A stretch of DNA of 64,000 nt from Aplidium turbinatum. Taxonomy: Eukaryota > Chordata > Ascidiacea > Aplousobranchia > Polyclinidae. The notes beneath the pieces are model-generated. The model was not told where the DNA came from, did not search any database, and saw only the letters and a list, made by a program, of their open reading frames with translations. This document shows, in pieces, positions 44,781-57,900 of this stretch (the first letter of the stretch is position 1; each line of letters starts with the position of its first letter). The stretch lies in the NCBI GenBank assembly GCA_918807975.1, contig OU964919.1:38075824-38139823 (forward strand), read 5' to 3'. Position numbers and translations under genes: made by a program.

Positions 44781-47700
44781 TTAATGCTTTTTTCGTTTTT
44801 CTTCTACCTACAAAAAAGGGTTTTTATTCAAGGTATCCGTTTTCCTCGGCTGTGGGGCAAAATGGACATAGTAGGCAGTGACCGCTTTGTCTTATAGTTC
44901 ATTTTGTTATTAGTGGTCAAGATCAAGCACACTTTCGTGAACTTGTTGGGATGAATGTCCATAAACAAAAACAGTTTGGTTTGCTAACCAGTAAATATAC
45001 TATAGCCTACTGTAAATGAAGCTTTCGCCGCCAAAAAGGCGGCTTCCTTACTTTGCTCATAGAATCAAACTAACTATTTGCTAAACAGTGTTTGACAAAT
45101 GCATCTTTGCTGTTTACAGGTCTCCAAAACAAATTAAACAAACTAACTATTAGTTTGAAAATCATTTCCACGTTAAATAATATTGTTTCGTTTAGGATGT
45201 GTTGCAAAAGATATCGATACGTTCGTTTTTCCCCAATCGTATATTGTCCGTTTTGCCTCAAACAAGCAACCCAGAGAGTCTGTAGTTATAAGCAAAGATG
45301 AAATATGCAAAAAACTATTTTTTGGAGGATAGTGATCCACTGTCCGCAAATGTTTCAAACTAAACGAGAAGCTAAAGTTTTCAAAAAATACTTAAATATC
45401 ATCACATTTAAGTGGACAATTTTTTATAACAAAGAGCTGAGAAAACTGGTTCAACCTCTTGGTCGACGAGTGTGGCAAGAGGGCTTCCAATTTTTTTGTC
45501 CTATATTCATTTCAGTAGTTTTAGAAACTAGAGAAAATATGTGTTATTTTTATCTTTATTTTTTTTTGCTTTTTTTTAAGCAAATGTCCGTTTTACCTGC
45601 ATGAAACTTTTTGTGGCAAAGAAGTTTTGTGCGACGCCCTGTGAAATTTTGAAACTTTTACGGACCTCCTGAAAACGCTTTGCCGGCCCTTGGGGGTCCT
45701 CAGACTTCTGGTTGAAAACTGCTGTTGTAGATGTTTTGTCAAACAAGAAACTAGGTTGTACTTGCGATCGTTTAGCAACTAAATGTGTTGCACTACCATT
45801 CACTGCACTTTAATGTTCGTTCTCTGCTGAAAAAACTTGAAGCTTGAATAAAATCTACAAGATCAGATACAAATTTTTTCATCAAAATGATTTTTTTGTG
45901 TAAATATCGTAAAACTTTATCATCGTGTGCAGCGCTTTATTAAGTTTCGCATGTGCAGCAGTGGATTTGATTATCATAAAAACAGCAACAAAAAGTAAAC
46001 AAATAAAGTGAATAAGAAAAAGGTAAATAGATTTAAAGCTTTATGGTTAACGACGTTTTCATCTTATATATAAGACTTTAAGATTTATGGGCCAAGTTTT
46101 TTTCTTTGATTTTATTTTTTAAGAGAGCGTATTTTGCAGAATTAAAAAATATTTCATTTAAATTTGACCGCTTTGCTATTCAAACAGTTTCTTCGATGAT
46201 TTTTCTTTCATGAACCACCGCGTATTCAATCGATCATCATCATCAGCGTATGAGCAATTCTTTCCAGGCTAGATTGGAGGGCAGGAAATCATAGGCCACT
46301 CAGCAGTCTCGTCAGTTCAATCAAAGATCTCGTATTAGATGAATAGAAATAGCAAATTTTACTATTCATCTGTCCTGAGATTCGCAATCATTCCTGCGCA
46401 GTATTTTAAAAGCACAGCTACTTGTGCAATTGGCCAACCCCATCATTAGCTGACTACTTCTAACTTTTCACTACTAAGGAATTCTCAAATTTTGTTTAAC
46501 TTTTTTTAAATGTATACGTACTTCATTCGTTTTACAACCTGTTGCTTTCATCAAGAGTATTGTAAAAGAAAAAAAAAAGAAAGTCCGATAATTTGTTTTT
46601 TTTCTGACGCCAATACAAAAATGTCGGAACGATCAAACAAGGTGTTTAAATAAAGACATGTAACCCCAATTAGCTTACCATTTTGTTTGCAATATTTTGA
46701 TTTTGTTTTCAGTTTTTGTGACCTGTTTAATTTGATTTATGACTAATTAAGTGCTAAGACTGTTGATAAGTTAGCAGTAAAATTTGTTTTTTGAATAGGT
46801 GCTAGGCTACAGTAAATAAATCAAATTCTACTGATTACAGAATATTTAAATTCCCACTGAGAAAGCGTTCAAAGACCGTTTGATCCTGCGGTTTCATACC
46901 CAAGAAAGTTCAAGCCAGTGACGCAATGCCAGCTACAGAGTTGTCATCAGCAATTTTCTTAACTCGCTTTCAGCTATGCTGAAAGCTGGTCACAATGTGC
47001 ATTGCTCAATTGCATGGGCAAAGAAAAAACAGGATTGGTTGGTCATACCCATAATTAGAAATTTGATCGATTTATTTTTGACATCGAATTTTCTAAAAAG
47101 ATTACAAAATCCAAATTTAGTTTCATATTTTCCAACATCTACAGTTTGAACCCGTTGATTGTTTCATTAATAATGTTTCAACCTCTTGTTCAGCAAACTG
47201 TGATGTTGTTTGTCTCAGCGCTTTACTTTTATGGTGAGACTATTTTTTGACATCACCTTACTTAATTTCACTTACGTCACGCCATTTGGAATATCTGTAG
47301 GGCCAGTATTTCTGTTGAAGTAGGCAACTATATATTACCATTTGGTATATTTTAAAAACTTTAGAATAAAAAAAAAAATTTGGTAGGCCTACTCTTTTTA
47401 GTTTAATTTGTAGGCCTAGTTCTATTTTTTTATCAAGTTTGTGGTTAAAATCATGACGATATCCTTTCTTCGATTGAAAAGGCTCAACATTTCAGCTCTC
47501 AGGACCAAGTACGACTGAATTTACTGAAACCAGTGTTTGTTTTTACAAGAAGTCAGCTTGATGCAGATGTGATAAAGTCCTTCAACACACTTATCTTTTC
47601 ACAGAAAGTATTTGAACGAGAACCACTTAGCTAGAGTTCGTACATAAAACTGCATGAAACGAATCACATCTTATTCACAATTATCTTCATAATTAGCGTA

Positions 47701-48005
47701 TTTTTTGAGTCCAGTAATAAAGAGTGAGAAAATGTCGACTTGTTAGATAATATTTCCATCAAACTCGTCCTGAGCATTCCAATCCTCCAATAGTGTGCCA
47801 ACCCTTTTCTACGGCAAGACTGAGATCACCGAACTTCACTGCAGTGACGGGAAGTTTGGTTTTGTCGACCAGAAATCCTTCATCTGATGTCTCAGACGCT
47901 GCATTTTGATCACAATTGCATAGCTTTGTTGCGACAATGCATGACCCTAAAATAAATAAATTTATTGATGTTACAGTTGAGATTCAAAAAATGGAGTGCT
48001 TAGAG

Positions 48006-48626
48006 CAATGGTTTTCAAACTTTTGTTTTGGGAGACCCGTTTTGGTGCCTTTGAAGTGGTCGCCTACCCCTAAAAAGTGTTATCTGAAATTTCTGTAAGT
48101 CGCGTCTCCTAGTGGAAACAGATGTTTCATAAGTTTCGAAGTGACACACTTATGACGATTGATGACGTTGACAAAGTTATGTTATGAGCTACAGCTAGGG
48201 TTGCCATCGACAATTCGACTTGGACCCCGAAATAAGGACAACTGCAAAATTAAATTTTCATACAAAACGAAACAAACGTGTTTGAACAAATCTTTGCATT
48301 TATACGAGCCATGACATATCACATGCTATATTTTGGCCAGAAACAATCTGTTCCAGTAACTCCTTCTCAGTAGAAAATACTTCGTCCCTCTTACGACAGC
48401 TCAGTTTTAGGTTTGCCTTTACTTGTATCAGGGATTTGACTGTCATTCCAATAAGTGTGTTCCTTTCCTTGGTCCACTGAGCCGAAACAAGAAAGAACAC
48501 TCGCTCCACAAACGCATTATTGACCGGAAGGGAGAAGATGATGCTAACTAGCTTGTTGAGCAACGGAAAAAAGTTGTTTCCGGTAAAGATTTTCATCCTG
48601 TCCTTAGGTTCATCCTTGCAAAACAC
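48006..48626 (-). mobile_element. Right-copy hAT remnant
   Basis: Counterpart of 10114-10734. The dimerisation motif reads LPVNNAFVERVFFLVSAQWT, with two residues changed relative to the left copy. Confidence 0.75.
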
Positions 48627-48775
48627 ATCATCTGGAATGTTCTTGAGCAGAGCATTAACAGCAATACTTTACACTAATACACAATACACTATGTATGACT
48701 TTGAAAAATCATTTAAAGAGAACATTCAACTGATACTCCAACAACAAAACTGAAGAAGATGACTGCTGAAGATGA

Positions 48776-50985
48776 ATGATGCTGTCAGCAATTACTGCAA
48801 TGCAACGGGAAGAAAAAGATTACAGTACCGTTACTCCTCCTTCATGGGTTGCATACCATACAACTAAAGCAAGAGATCAAACTGCAAACATCACAACAAT
48901 CAACAGCATTCTTCCAATAATTGACCAGCATGTGAGTCATAACTGGGATTTGCAACTGCACATTATGAGCATTTTCAAAGATTATACAGCTTATCTGAAT
49001 CCAGGCCAGGTCACTGTTGGTTGTTCAGATCAACCGCTGTACGCAATGAAGAAACAGATACAGCGGTTATGTCCAAACCAAGACGATTACTTTTGTTTCC
49101 TAGGTGGATTGCATATTGAACATACAGCTCTACTCTGTGTTGGACAGCAGCTGCTGAAAGGCACTGGTCTTGATACGATTACACTGGTCTACAAAAAAAG
49201 ATTTTTTTTCTGCTGTTCGGACTTTGAAAAGTGTTTTAAGGTAATTTTGGGGTGCTGAATCCGAATCTCAACTCAGATTTTCGCTATCACATCAGATTTT
49301 TGACTTATGATATAACAAAAATGCTTTATTTTGCCAAATGTGGAAGATTTGGAATTGTGTTTACCACCAGTTTTTTTATTTACCACCAGTAGGCCTATAT
49401 ACAGTGCTACAGCGAGGTTAGTGTTAGACAGGCCAAAACAGCCTAAATAAGGTTACTGGACAAGCATTGCCATAGGCGTGCTTAAATCGTTGAGGTTTCA
49501 TGCAAAACATTGACGGAGGAGGGAGGCGGCGATCAGCTGTACTTTTAGCCTCCTTTTTAGCTTGTTATTACTGCCTTGTTAATAATGTTGCTTAGAAAAC
49601 AAATTGGTATCAAAATTATAGTTTGTGGTGTATTTAAACTATTTATGCAAAACATGACCTGGATTTCGGGATATAGCACTATGCGTATGTGTGATAAACG
49701 CAATGTCAAATTTTCCACCTTTGACAAAAGTGACAATTTGTTGTTCTCATATCTCACAAACCTGACGTGATAGGATAAATCTGAGGTCAGATTCGGATTC
49801 AGTACCCCAAAATTACTCTACATCAGTTGTAAAAGTTGATACAGCAAAAATCGTGTAGACCAGTGTTATCAACTCGACTGATTTACATACTGTCGGATTG
49901 GCCAATGCCTTACGTGCTGTGAACCACATTAAAAAAGCAAGATACACTTCGCAAGTGACAAACTTTCAAATGATGCTTATGAACTATCAGAACATGAAGA
50001 CGGACAATAGTCATTCCAAGATTGGCTGTCTAAAAGTAATGAAAGTACAATCTTCAAGTATTGGTTCAACATTCTACAAATCATAAAAACAGTTCTAGCC
50101 TACTTTCTACTATACGTGAGATCCTTGCGAGAGGCTAACCTTCCACTTTTCATAGGCACAATGGAAGAATTAGTAAGCCTACCTCTATTTTTTTGCATTG
50201 GATCACATCAATTATGCTCGGTGGTCGTCAGTCTTCATACAGGACTTAAAGGAAATCCAAGTGTTACACAGTCCATTGTTCGAACACTTTATGGCAGGTC
50301 ACTTTGTTGAAAATTCTGTGGGACGGCAATTCTCCGAAGTAGCGTTTGACCAGCGCCACGAGCAAAACAACAAACAAGTGAAAGCATCCCAAGGAGGATT
50401 TATCAATCTGATCAACAAGGAAGATCAACTTTCTACTAATTTTTACTTGATCAACTTTTTACGCAAGATCGAGATATCTCTTCCAGAGATGCTTCACTAC
50501 CTAAAGAAAGTCGATAGTAAGAATATGGCCAAGCAACACAAAGAATGTTCAGCGGCATTTATCGAGCAGTTTGTGCAGGACTGCAAAAAGCTTTACAAAA
50601 AGCTCCACATTAACCCATTCAGCAGTCAACAACAGTTTACAAAGCTGAACTCGTCGGCCATTTTTTTCCAGTAAAGGTTACTGTTGATTGTAAGAAAATC
50701 TTTGACTTGGGAAAGGCACAGTACAACAACTTCAAAAAGACCCGCTTTTTTGAAGGGACAGATGATGTAATAAAAACACCAATCAGAAAGAACGCTTTGA
50801 AGTTGCCTAGCACTGCTGGGAAAATTCAAATAGAATGCTCCAAAATGATGTTTAATCCTGCAATGATGAACAAGCTTTGTGATGCCTGTTGGAACAGGAA
50901 AGAACTTGCAATGGATGTTTTTTGCTTCGAATTTACAGGTTTGAAAGAAGGTTTTTTATATTTTTTATGTCTACTTTTTCTATAG
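48776..50985 (+). pseudogene. Right-copy broken ORF of the YARW / DQxHEQNN family
   Basis: Counterpart of 10884-13093. Two extra CAG triplets (DQHVSH and GQQLLKG) keep the first block in frame. Several replacements distinguish the third block (for example VENSVG instead of VVNSVG). A foldback element again splits the coding (about 49238-49822). Confidence 0.55.
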
Positions 50986-51229
50986 TTTAGTTTTATTGTT
51001 AGCCAGCAAATTAGTTGAAAGTATTTCGTAATATGCGCACAATTCTTAATGTTTGTATGTTTAGGGTTACCAGAGTGCCTGGCAACCAAAGATGGCTTAC
51101 TATATCACAACCCAAAATCAAGCATCATTGATTAAAAAATCAGTAAAAAATGCTTCAAAATGTGACATAGTCGGTCATCTCTCATGGTTTCTCGTCTCGT
51201 CACATGGATTTAATAAAATTAACTCATAA

Positions 51230-51372
51230 GTTTCTCAGCCAAAACTGGAGCCTGAGCTGTTACATTTTATTGTGGCTCTACAACATTAAAGACTCCGGCT
51301 CCAGCTCCATAGAAACAGAGTTAAATACTCCGGCTCCATTGAAGCGTTTGGCTCCGCGACTCCGCAGCCCTG
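51230..51372 (-). mobile_element. Right-copy partial hAT MITE
   Basis: Counterpart of 13337-13479, with the cagggctgcggagtcg end on the minus strand. Confidence 0.5.
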
Positions 51373-51850
51373 GAAAATGGTAGTTGAAAGAAAATTATCG
51401 GCGATTGTGGGTTAGGCGTACCGTCCGTCAACCGTAATGGCGATAACCTAACAATCTTTTTTTATTTTGTAATTTTTATGACAATAAATTGTAGAATAAA
51501 ATTTATTAAAGACTATACAAGCAACTTATAGTTTTTGAAAACTTTAGTGAATCACGAGTTAAATTTTGTATTTTAAGTTTTAGGTTTACAGAATCAAGTG
51601 TTCCAATTATTTTACTTTTAGTTTTGATAAACGACAAGTAACATACAATACAAATAGTTAAAACGTTCTTGATGCAAGCTATTTGTAGACTAAAGCCAAA
51701 TGGTTTTCTTTATATGTCATTTGTCAGGGAATTCTTGACTTATAACATTTACTTGTTTTTGAAATATATTTTGATGTCCTTCCGAAGGCCAACAAATACT
51801 TTTTTGTAAATAATCTAGGACAAAGTTTGTTCTTTTATAAAGATTCTCAC

Positions 51851-51986
51851 CTGTTTCTCCGCAGGCACAATACCAATCTCTTTCTGATGTTGCTCCTCCC
51901 CAGTAACGCTGCTCAGTCCCGTCACGTGACACCCACGTGCTAAAGAAACTTTGACCTTGGAACAGTACGCTACCGAGACATCGATA
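51851..51986 (-). CDS. Exon g, right copy
   Basis: It reads YRCLGSVLFQGQSFFSTW where the left copy has YRCIYSVLFQGRSFFSTW. The remaining residues through CACGETG are unchanged. Confidence 0.85.
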
Positions 51987-54900
51987 CTGAACAAAGTAGT
52001 AGTTACACATCCGTACATCGCAAGGATCGATAACAAGTAGGCCAACCATCAAAATAATTGGCAAAATTAATGATTATAACGGTAGGACAGTAGGCTAAGC
52101 AATTTTTGAAAAGTTTTTTATTCAAGCTTTGGGATCATTCAAACGACCCTAGGTCACGGTGTTGAGTGGAGTATGATTTGAAAGTCCGACTTCACTCCTA
52201 CTGCATGATACCAGACTCCACTCCAATCTGACTCCAAAAAATATATATATATATCATTTTAGACTCCGAATCCACTACACTGCTAAACCAAAATCAAATT
52301 CTGAGTTAATATGATACTACTCGAAGCGTATAACACGAGCTCAGCGGTCCAAAATTTTGACAACTGCAGTAGCAAGTAGGCTGAATGTTGTTAGTGGCGC
52401 ACACTCACCAGCATCACCACTTGGTTGAAAATCGTGAGGACAGTTTTTTATTTTTTTGTACACGGGACTTTTAACCTATTTGATTTAACTAAAAGTTAAG
52501 TGCTGAGTCAAACTACGCATCCACTCCACTCTAAAACTTTTGTGAAACATTAAACTCCAAATCTACTCCATTTTTTGAAAATAGGTCAAACTCTGCTTCA
52601 CTTCACTCCGATTCAACTCATGATGACTTGAAACTTCTTCAAAGAAGTTTTGACGGGCAGACAATTAATTTTTTACTTCATGCACACATTATACATCAAA
52701 AATAATCCTAGGGGTGTTTGGTCTTTTGACTTAGACTTCCACAGCGTTGACTCGAAAATGATGATGGCTATCCCACGTCTTCGAGGATGATGGGTGATGG
52801 CCTTCGCAATAAAATAAAAGCTAACGGTGAGTTCTTAAATGGTTAATGAGTCCAATCCTGGCTTTAAAAGTTCGGTTACATTTGGTACATTTAAGATCCT
52901 TTGGGAGAGTTGGTTGTGGGTGTGATTGTCGTTCTTTTCTTTGCATATTTTTTTCTTTTATTCTTTTAGATCTGCTCTTCTCAAACGTGGCAACACCTTC
53001 ATGAGTGGCAGATCTCCAAAGCAGCCTATCCTCTGCGGTTTCCTCCAAGTTTGTATAACTGATGTTAGCAGTGGCGTAGCCAAGGGGGGGGGGGGGGGGG
53101 GTTTGGGGGTTACAACCCCCCCCCCCCTTTGGCACACGTGTGACGTCACGATATTGAGAATAATGCTTTCAGTCTAAAAAAAATTGACTAATTTTATACA
53201 AAACTGCATTAAAAGAGTGAGTTTTGCCAATACCAAACATTCAAACATCTCAGCCAGGAATTAGCAACAAGAAAACATAGACACTTATAGTTTTATTTCC
53301 GAAAAATGCCGAAGAAAACATGATTTATCCTTTTGCTATGCCACCGGACAGCACCATTTTGCAGTAATATTCATACCCACATTTTTGTTGAAAATGCTCT
53401 CAGAATGCACCAGATTCAAAGTAATTTTTAAAAATTTTCTGGGGGAGGCCCCCCAGACCCCCCGCCGCTGGGTGTCGTTTTAGGTTAGACATTTTAAGAT
53501 TACTCTTCAGTGAGTCTTTATACCGCTTCTTTTGTCCACCTACCGAACGCGTAGCCAATTACGAATAAAACATTTGCTTAGTAGACAAGTAAAAACTAAA
53601 AACAAAACTTTTCAAAGTGTAAAAACATTTCTACTTTTTGGTAATATTCAAGAGCGATCTTTGGTGTATAGAGAAGTCTGGCAATACTACATAGGCTTCA
53701 TCGTATTTTCATTTTTTTTTTCAAAAATTTTAATCACTCTAACCTTGATAAATTGCCTACAACTTTGTGATACGTCAATCAAAGCGACGATTTGGTCCAT
53801 ATTTGTGTTGTAGTTGATGCTTCGATTGTAGCATCGAGGTGGTTCACAGTGACCCGCTTCGATCTCCATCAAAGAATCATGATTTATTATTGTTTTTGCT
53901 GCAACAAAAGAGAACGGCAAAGTAACATCCCTAAATAAAAACAATAACGTCAATAACAGCGTCTATATGTATGTCATTGAAATGTTAAAATTTTATCAAA
54001 ATAATTTGTGCTGTGTTGCGTCTTATCATACTTGGCTAGCCAACAAAAGAATGGCACGTATTTAGAATATAGATTTTGGTTCTGAATACAGGTTATTTAG
54101 TAAGCTACCGTTTCTTGTTTTGATTATTTTTTTTCGGGAATTTAAAAATACTCGAAAACTTCAACAACATAGCCTACTGACCATGCAGAAGAATATTTAT
54201 TTGAGATTAAAACTAGCTGCTGCGGTGCATTGTAAGCACAATTGTAGAAAATAGTAGTGCTAAAAATGCTTGGAAAAATTGCTTTTGGCAGTCACCTTAT
54301 CATTGCTGCAAAATTTCAGAACAAAAAATGTCGAATAAGTTACCATTTCTGAATGTCACAGACTTTGCGACGAGAAAAAATTGTTGTTTTAAAAGTAATT
54401 AAATTTTTTCAAATTAGGAAACTTAGTTCTTAAATTTTAGACTTAGACACTTTTAAAATTACAGTCTTCGTACACTGTTGTTCTTAAAAAATCATAAAAA
54501 CAAACTTACGTTGCCCAGAACTGAAGTCACAGAAAGCATAAAAAGGTTGGTACTTTTCTGGTTCCGGTGAAATGAGATACGATCCAGATTTTGTGGAATC
54601 AATAAATTCACATGATCGTGGAATTTCGACAACTTTAAACAAAACCAATGAAATTATTAAAACATTATTTATTTATTTTCAAAAGTGCAAAACAAAGAAT
54701 CTCAAAAACATTTAATACTGTGGCTACAGTGGGCTAAATAGAACGTCGCTTGGTTTTAATCTTTATTTGTGAAGTGAGAAAGCGTCTGACTGGTTATTTC
54801 TGGTTACTTCGCATACTTGGCTTATTTTAAACCCGGCTAGTGAAATTGTCAGAGTTAAGTTTTCGGTTGTCAAAGTGTTGTTGTTTGGGAACTATTATAT

Positions 54901-57900
54901 TCACTAGGTGCCGCTAAATGGACAGCAATCGCGAACATTGCCCTAAGCATTTCGGCGAGAAATAACCATTTTCCAGCTAACATTATTTGTTTAGCGAAAC
55001 AAATCATCACTAGAAAGAAATAAAACATTTTATAATTCAGGGATATAAACCAATTTTTCACCAAATGCATCTTGTTGAAATTAGTGACGAAGCTGAAAAG
55101 AAAATTTTGGGATGGTGTTAAAAAACGTTGGGGTGGAAAGGTCATCCTACATAATTTCTAATGGTTTTAAAACATTGTAATAGTATTGAAACATGATTTT
55201 CAGGAAGGTATAAATTACATTTTGAGGGGACGATTGCCCTCCCAACCCCTCCCTCCTAATTTAGTTTAAATTCTAATCTAACCTGTAAAAACTTTGAAAG
55301 CTGTAATTCTAATATAATTTAAAAAAATTGAATATCTCTAATTACAATGCTAATCTAACCTAGAAAAGCTAAAACAAATTCTAGTTGTCCAACTCTGACA
55401 TGAAGTTTTTTTTTCAAAAATGTTTCTACTGTAGGCCTATTACCGTAAGCACCTACCATTGCAAAGCTCTCCTCGGCCGCACTCAACACAGTTGTCCTTG
55501 TTTGGTTCTCCACATGCACAGTAACCGGGATAGCAACATGCACAGTCGTTTCTGCTTTTGTCAAAATAGCAAACACATCCAGTTTTGTGTTTTGTTCCAT
55601 AATTTCGTGTTTGTATGCCTCCTTTGACTCCCGGAGGCCCCTGGTCACCCTGTACATAAGACTCTGTAGTTCTCATGCGAGTTTGCCTAAAATTATGACT
55701 AGGGCAACCAAAAGTCAATAAAGTCAAAATTTTTCTGCCTTGTTCAAAGTTTATAAAACGTCCAGAAACTAAATTTCAGGCTGACATGAAGAGAGGTTTC
55801 AAAGTTATTAAGTCAAAAAAAAGTCAAATTTTTTGGTTAGGTCAAAATTTTCTTTTAACGTAGTTTTTCTTCTCTCTATTGATATTTTATTAAAGCTACA
55901 CAGCAGATACTGATTTTTTGTTGCAATTTATGTTGCTATTCTGACGTAATAATGCATTTGTTGCAATTTCTGTGGTAATAGTCTTGTTTCGCCTTGCCAA
56001 ATTGGAAAATGGGACGAGATGATATTTCACCACATTTATATAGCCTGCTGAGGAACTCCCAAGCAACTTCTGTATCAGTAGTGAGAAGTTTGTCCATTTT
56101 AGAAAAAAATTTGACGAGAGACAGGAATTTCAAAGGCGATAATGTGAAACATTACTTGATGTTGAAGTATAATACTGCAGAATCCCCTCAGTAATTTCGG
56201 GATATTTAAAGACACTCCATATTTATCTTTTGCAGTTTTTCGAGTGATTTTCGTTAGGCCTACATGTTCGTTAGCTGTGGTGTCATTGAGTCTTCCACAT
56301 TTTTCTTTTATTTTATTAGAAAAAGAAGATATTCTTACCTTACGGTTTGATTTCTAACATGCTTTGTATTTCGCATTTGGGTTGCAAACGCAGAAAGTTA
56401 TTGGTCAAAATTAGGTCAAAATTTGTAAATTATAAAGTCAAAATTTTAAGTTTTTAGGTCAAAAATTTGGTTGCCCTAATTATGACTAAAAACGAATAGA
56501 ATTAAGCACAAGTCTAGCACAAGCAAACTTTTACATCAAGGCTTTGTCAGTCCAAGAATAAAGATATAAAACCAAAAGCAAACACTATTTTAGTAACTGA
56601 AAGCGACGTGGACTTGTATGTTTGCAGTAACTTCAAAATTGGCTAAACTTTTTCCAGTAGTTTTGTATCAGATATGTGATTCAATGCATTTCTTTGGATT
56701 TTTTTATTGAACCCATAGCTCCTGCAAGCTTTTTGTATTTCGTTTTTACGTTTCCTGACGTCGCTTCCCATGCTTATTGTTGTTGTGGTGCCTATGTAGG
56801 CTATCCCTCGCAGGCTCTCCATTATTATTTCCGGCGTTCTCTTTGTTTTTCTGCCATTTTTAAAATTTAGAATGCTATTGTGTGATCGGTCGCATTATTG
56901 CCATCGAGACACCAGCATACATTGGCCTACGTGGTCTTGCATCTTCTTTGCGTCGCACATCTGTTACATGTCGCACTGCAATCAATGTATTGTGATTACA
57001 TAGCTCTGAGCGGTACATCTAAACTCCTAAAGTATAATCAAAAATAGGGCGTAAAATTAGATCGATGCGAACAGCGTTTGAAGGTAGTATAGTATAGCAT
57101 CAGCTCGGTGGCTTGAGATCGCTTCCATGTGTGGATATACCAAAACTTTACAAACGGTAGCTTACTGAGTGTGTTTTTTATTGCATAACGCAGTGAGAAT
57201 AAGTCTGGTAATAATGTTATGACATCGTAAACTTGATCAATCAAAAAGGAGTCCTGTCACTAAAATCCTTAGCTGTTGTGGAGTGATAATAAATAAAAGC
57301 ATTACGTAATTATTATGAGTATAGTTTAGTATGGATTGGTTGGTTTCAGTACGGGCACGTTGATTATTGTTGTTATTTTCAAGTATAGTTCTTGGTGCTG
57401 GCGTTACTTTCTGCAGGCTTTGTTCTGCGTTCTGTTGGAAGCAATTATTGATGGCTTAATTTCGATGCTGGACCGGTTGATCTTTTCTTAACAACGTTTT
57501 GATGGTGATAACTTTCCCATGGTTTTATTATTCTGGTTAAAGTCGTGTTATACTTGTTTAGATCTACAATAAACTGAAACAAATCAAGGAAATCAAGGAA
57601 CACAGGCCTCGTTCACGGATCATCTCCACCACTACAGTGCTCGGGCTGTCGCTGTCATGTTAACAGCTAGGCTATAATATGAGCGGATTGCTACTGCAAA
57701 CCTAGACGTTGACAAAGCTCTTATGGTTGCACGCCCCTATATGTTTTACGTATGCTTGCAAAAAACAGAAGCCTTTGTGCCCATAAGGATCTCCTCTTAC
57801 TTAAGCGTAGAGTTTTCACTCGATAATCGGATAAGCATTAACTTACCTTAAGACCAATTCCAGGAGGTCCAGTCTTTCCGGGTTTTCCAGGTTCACCTTT

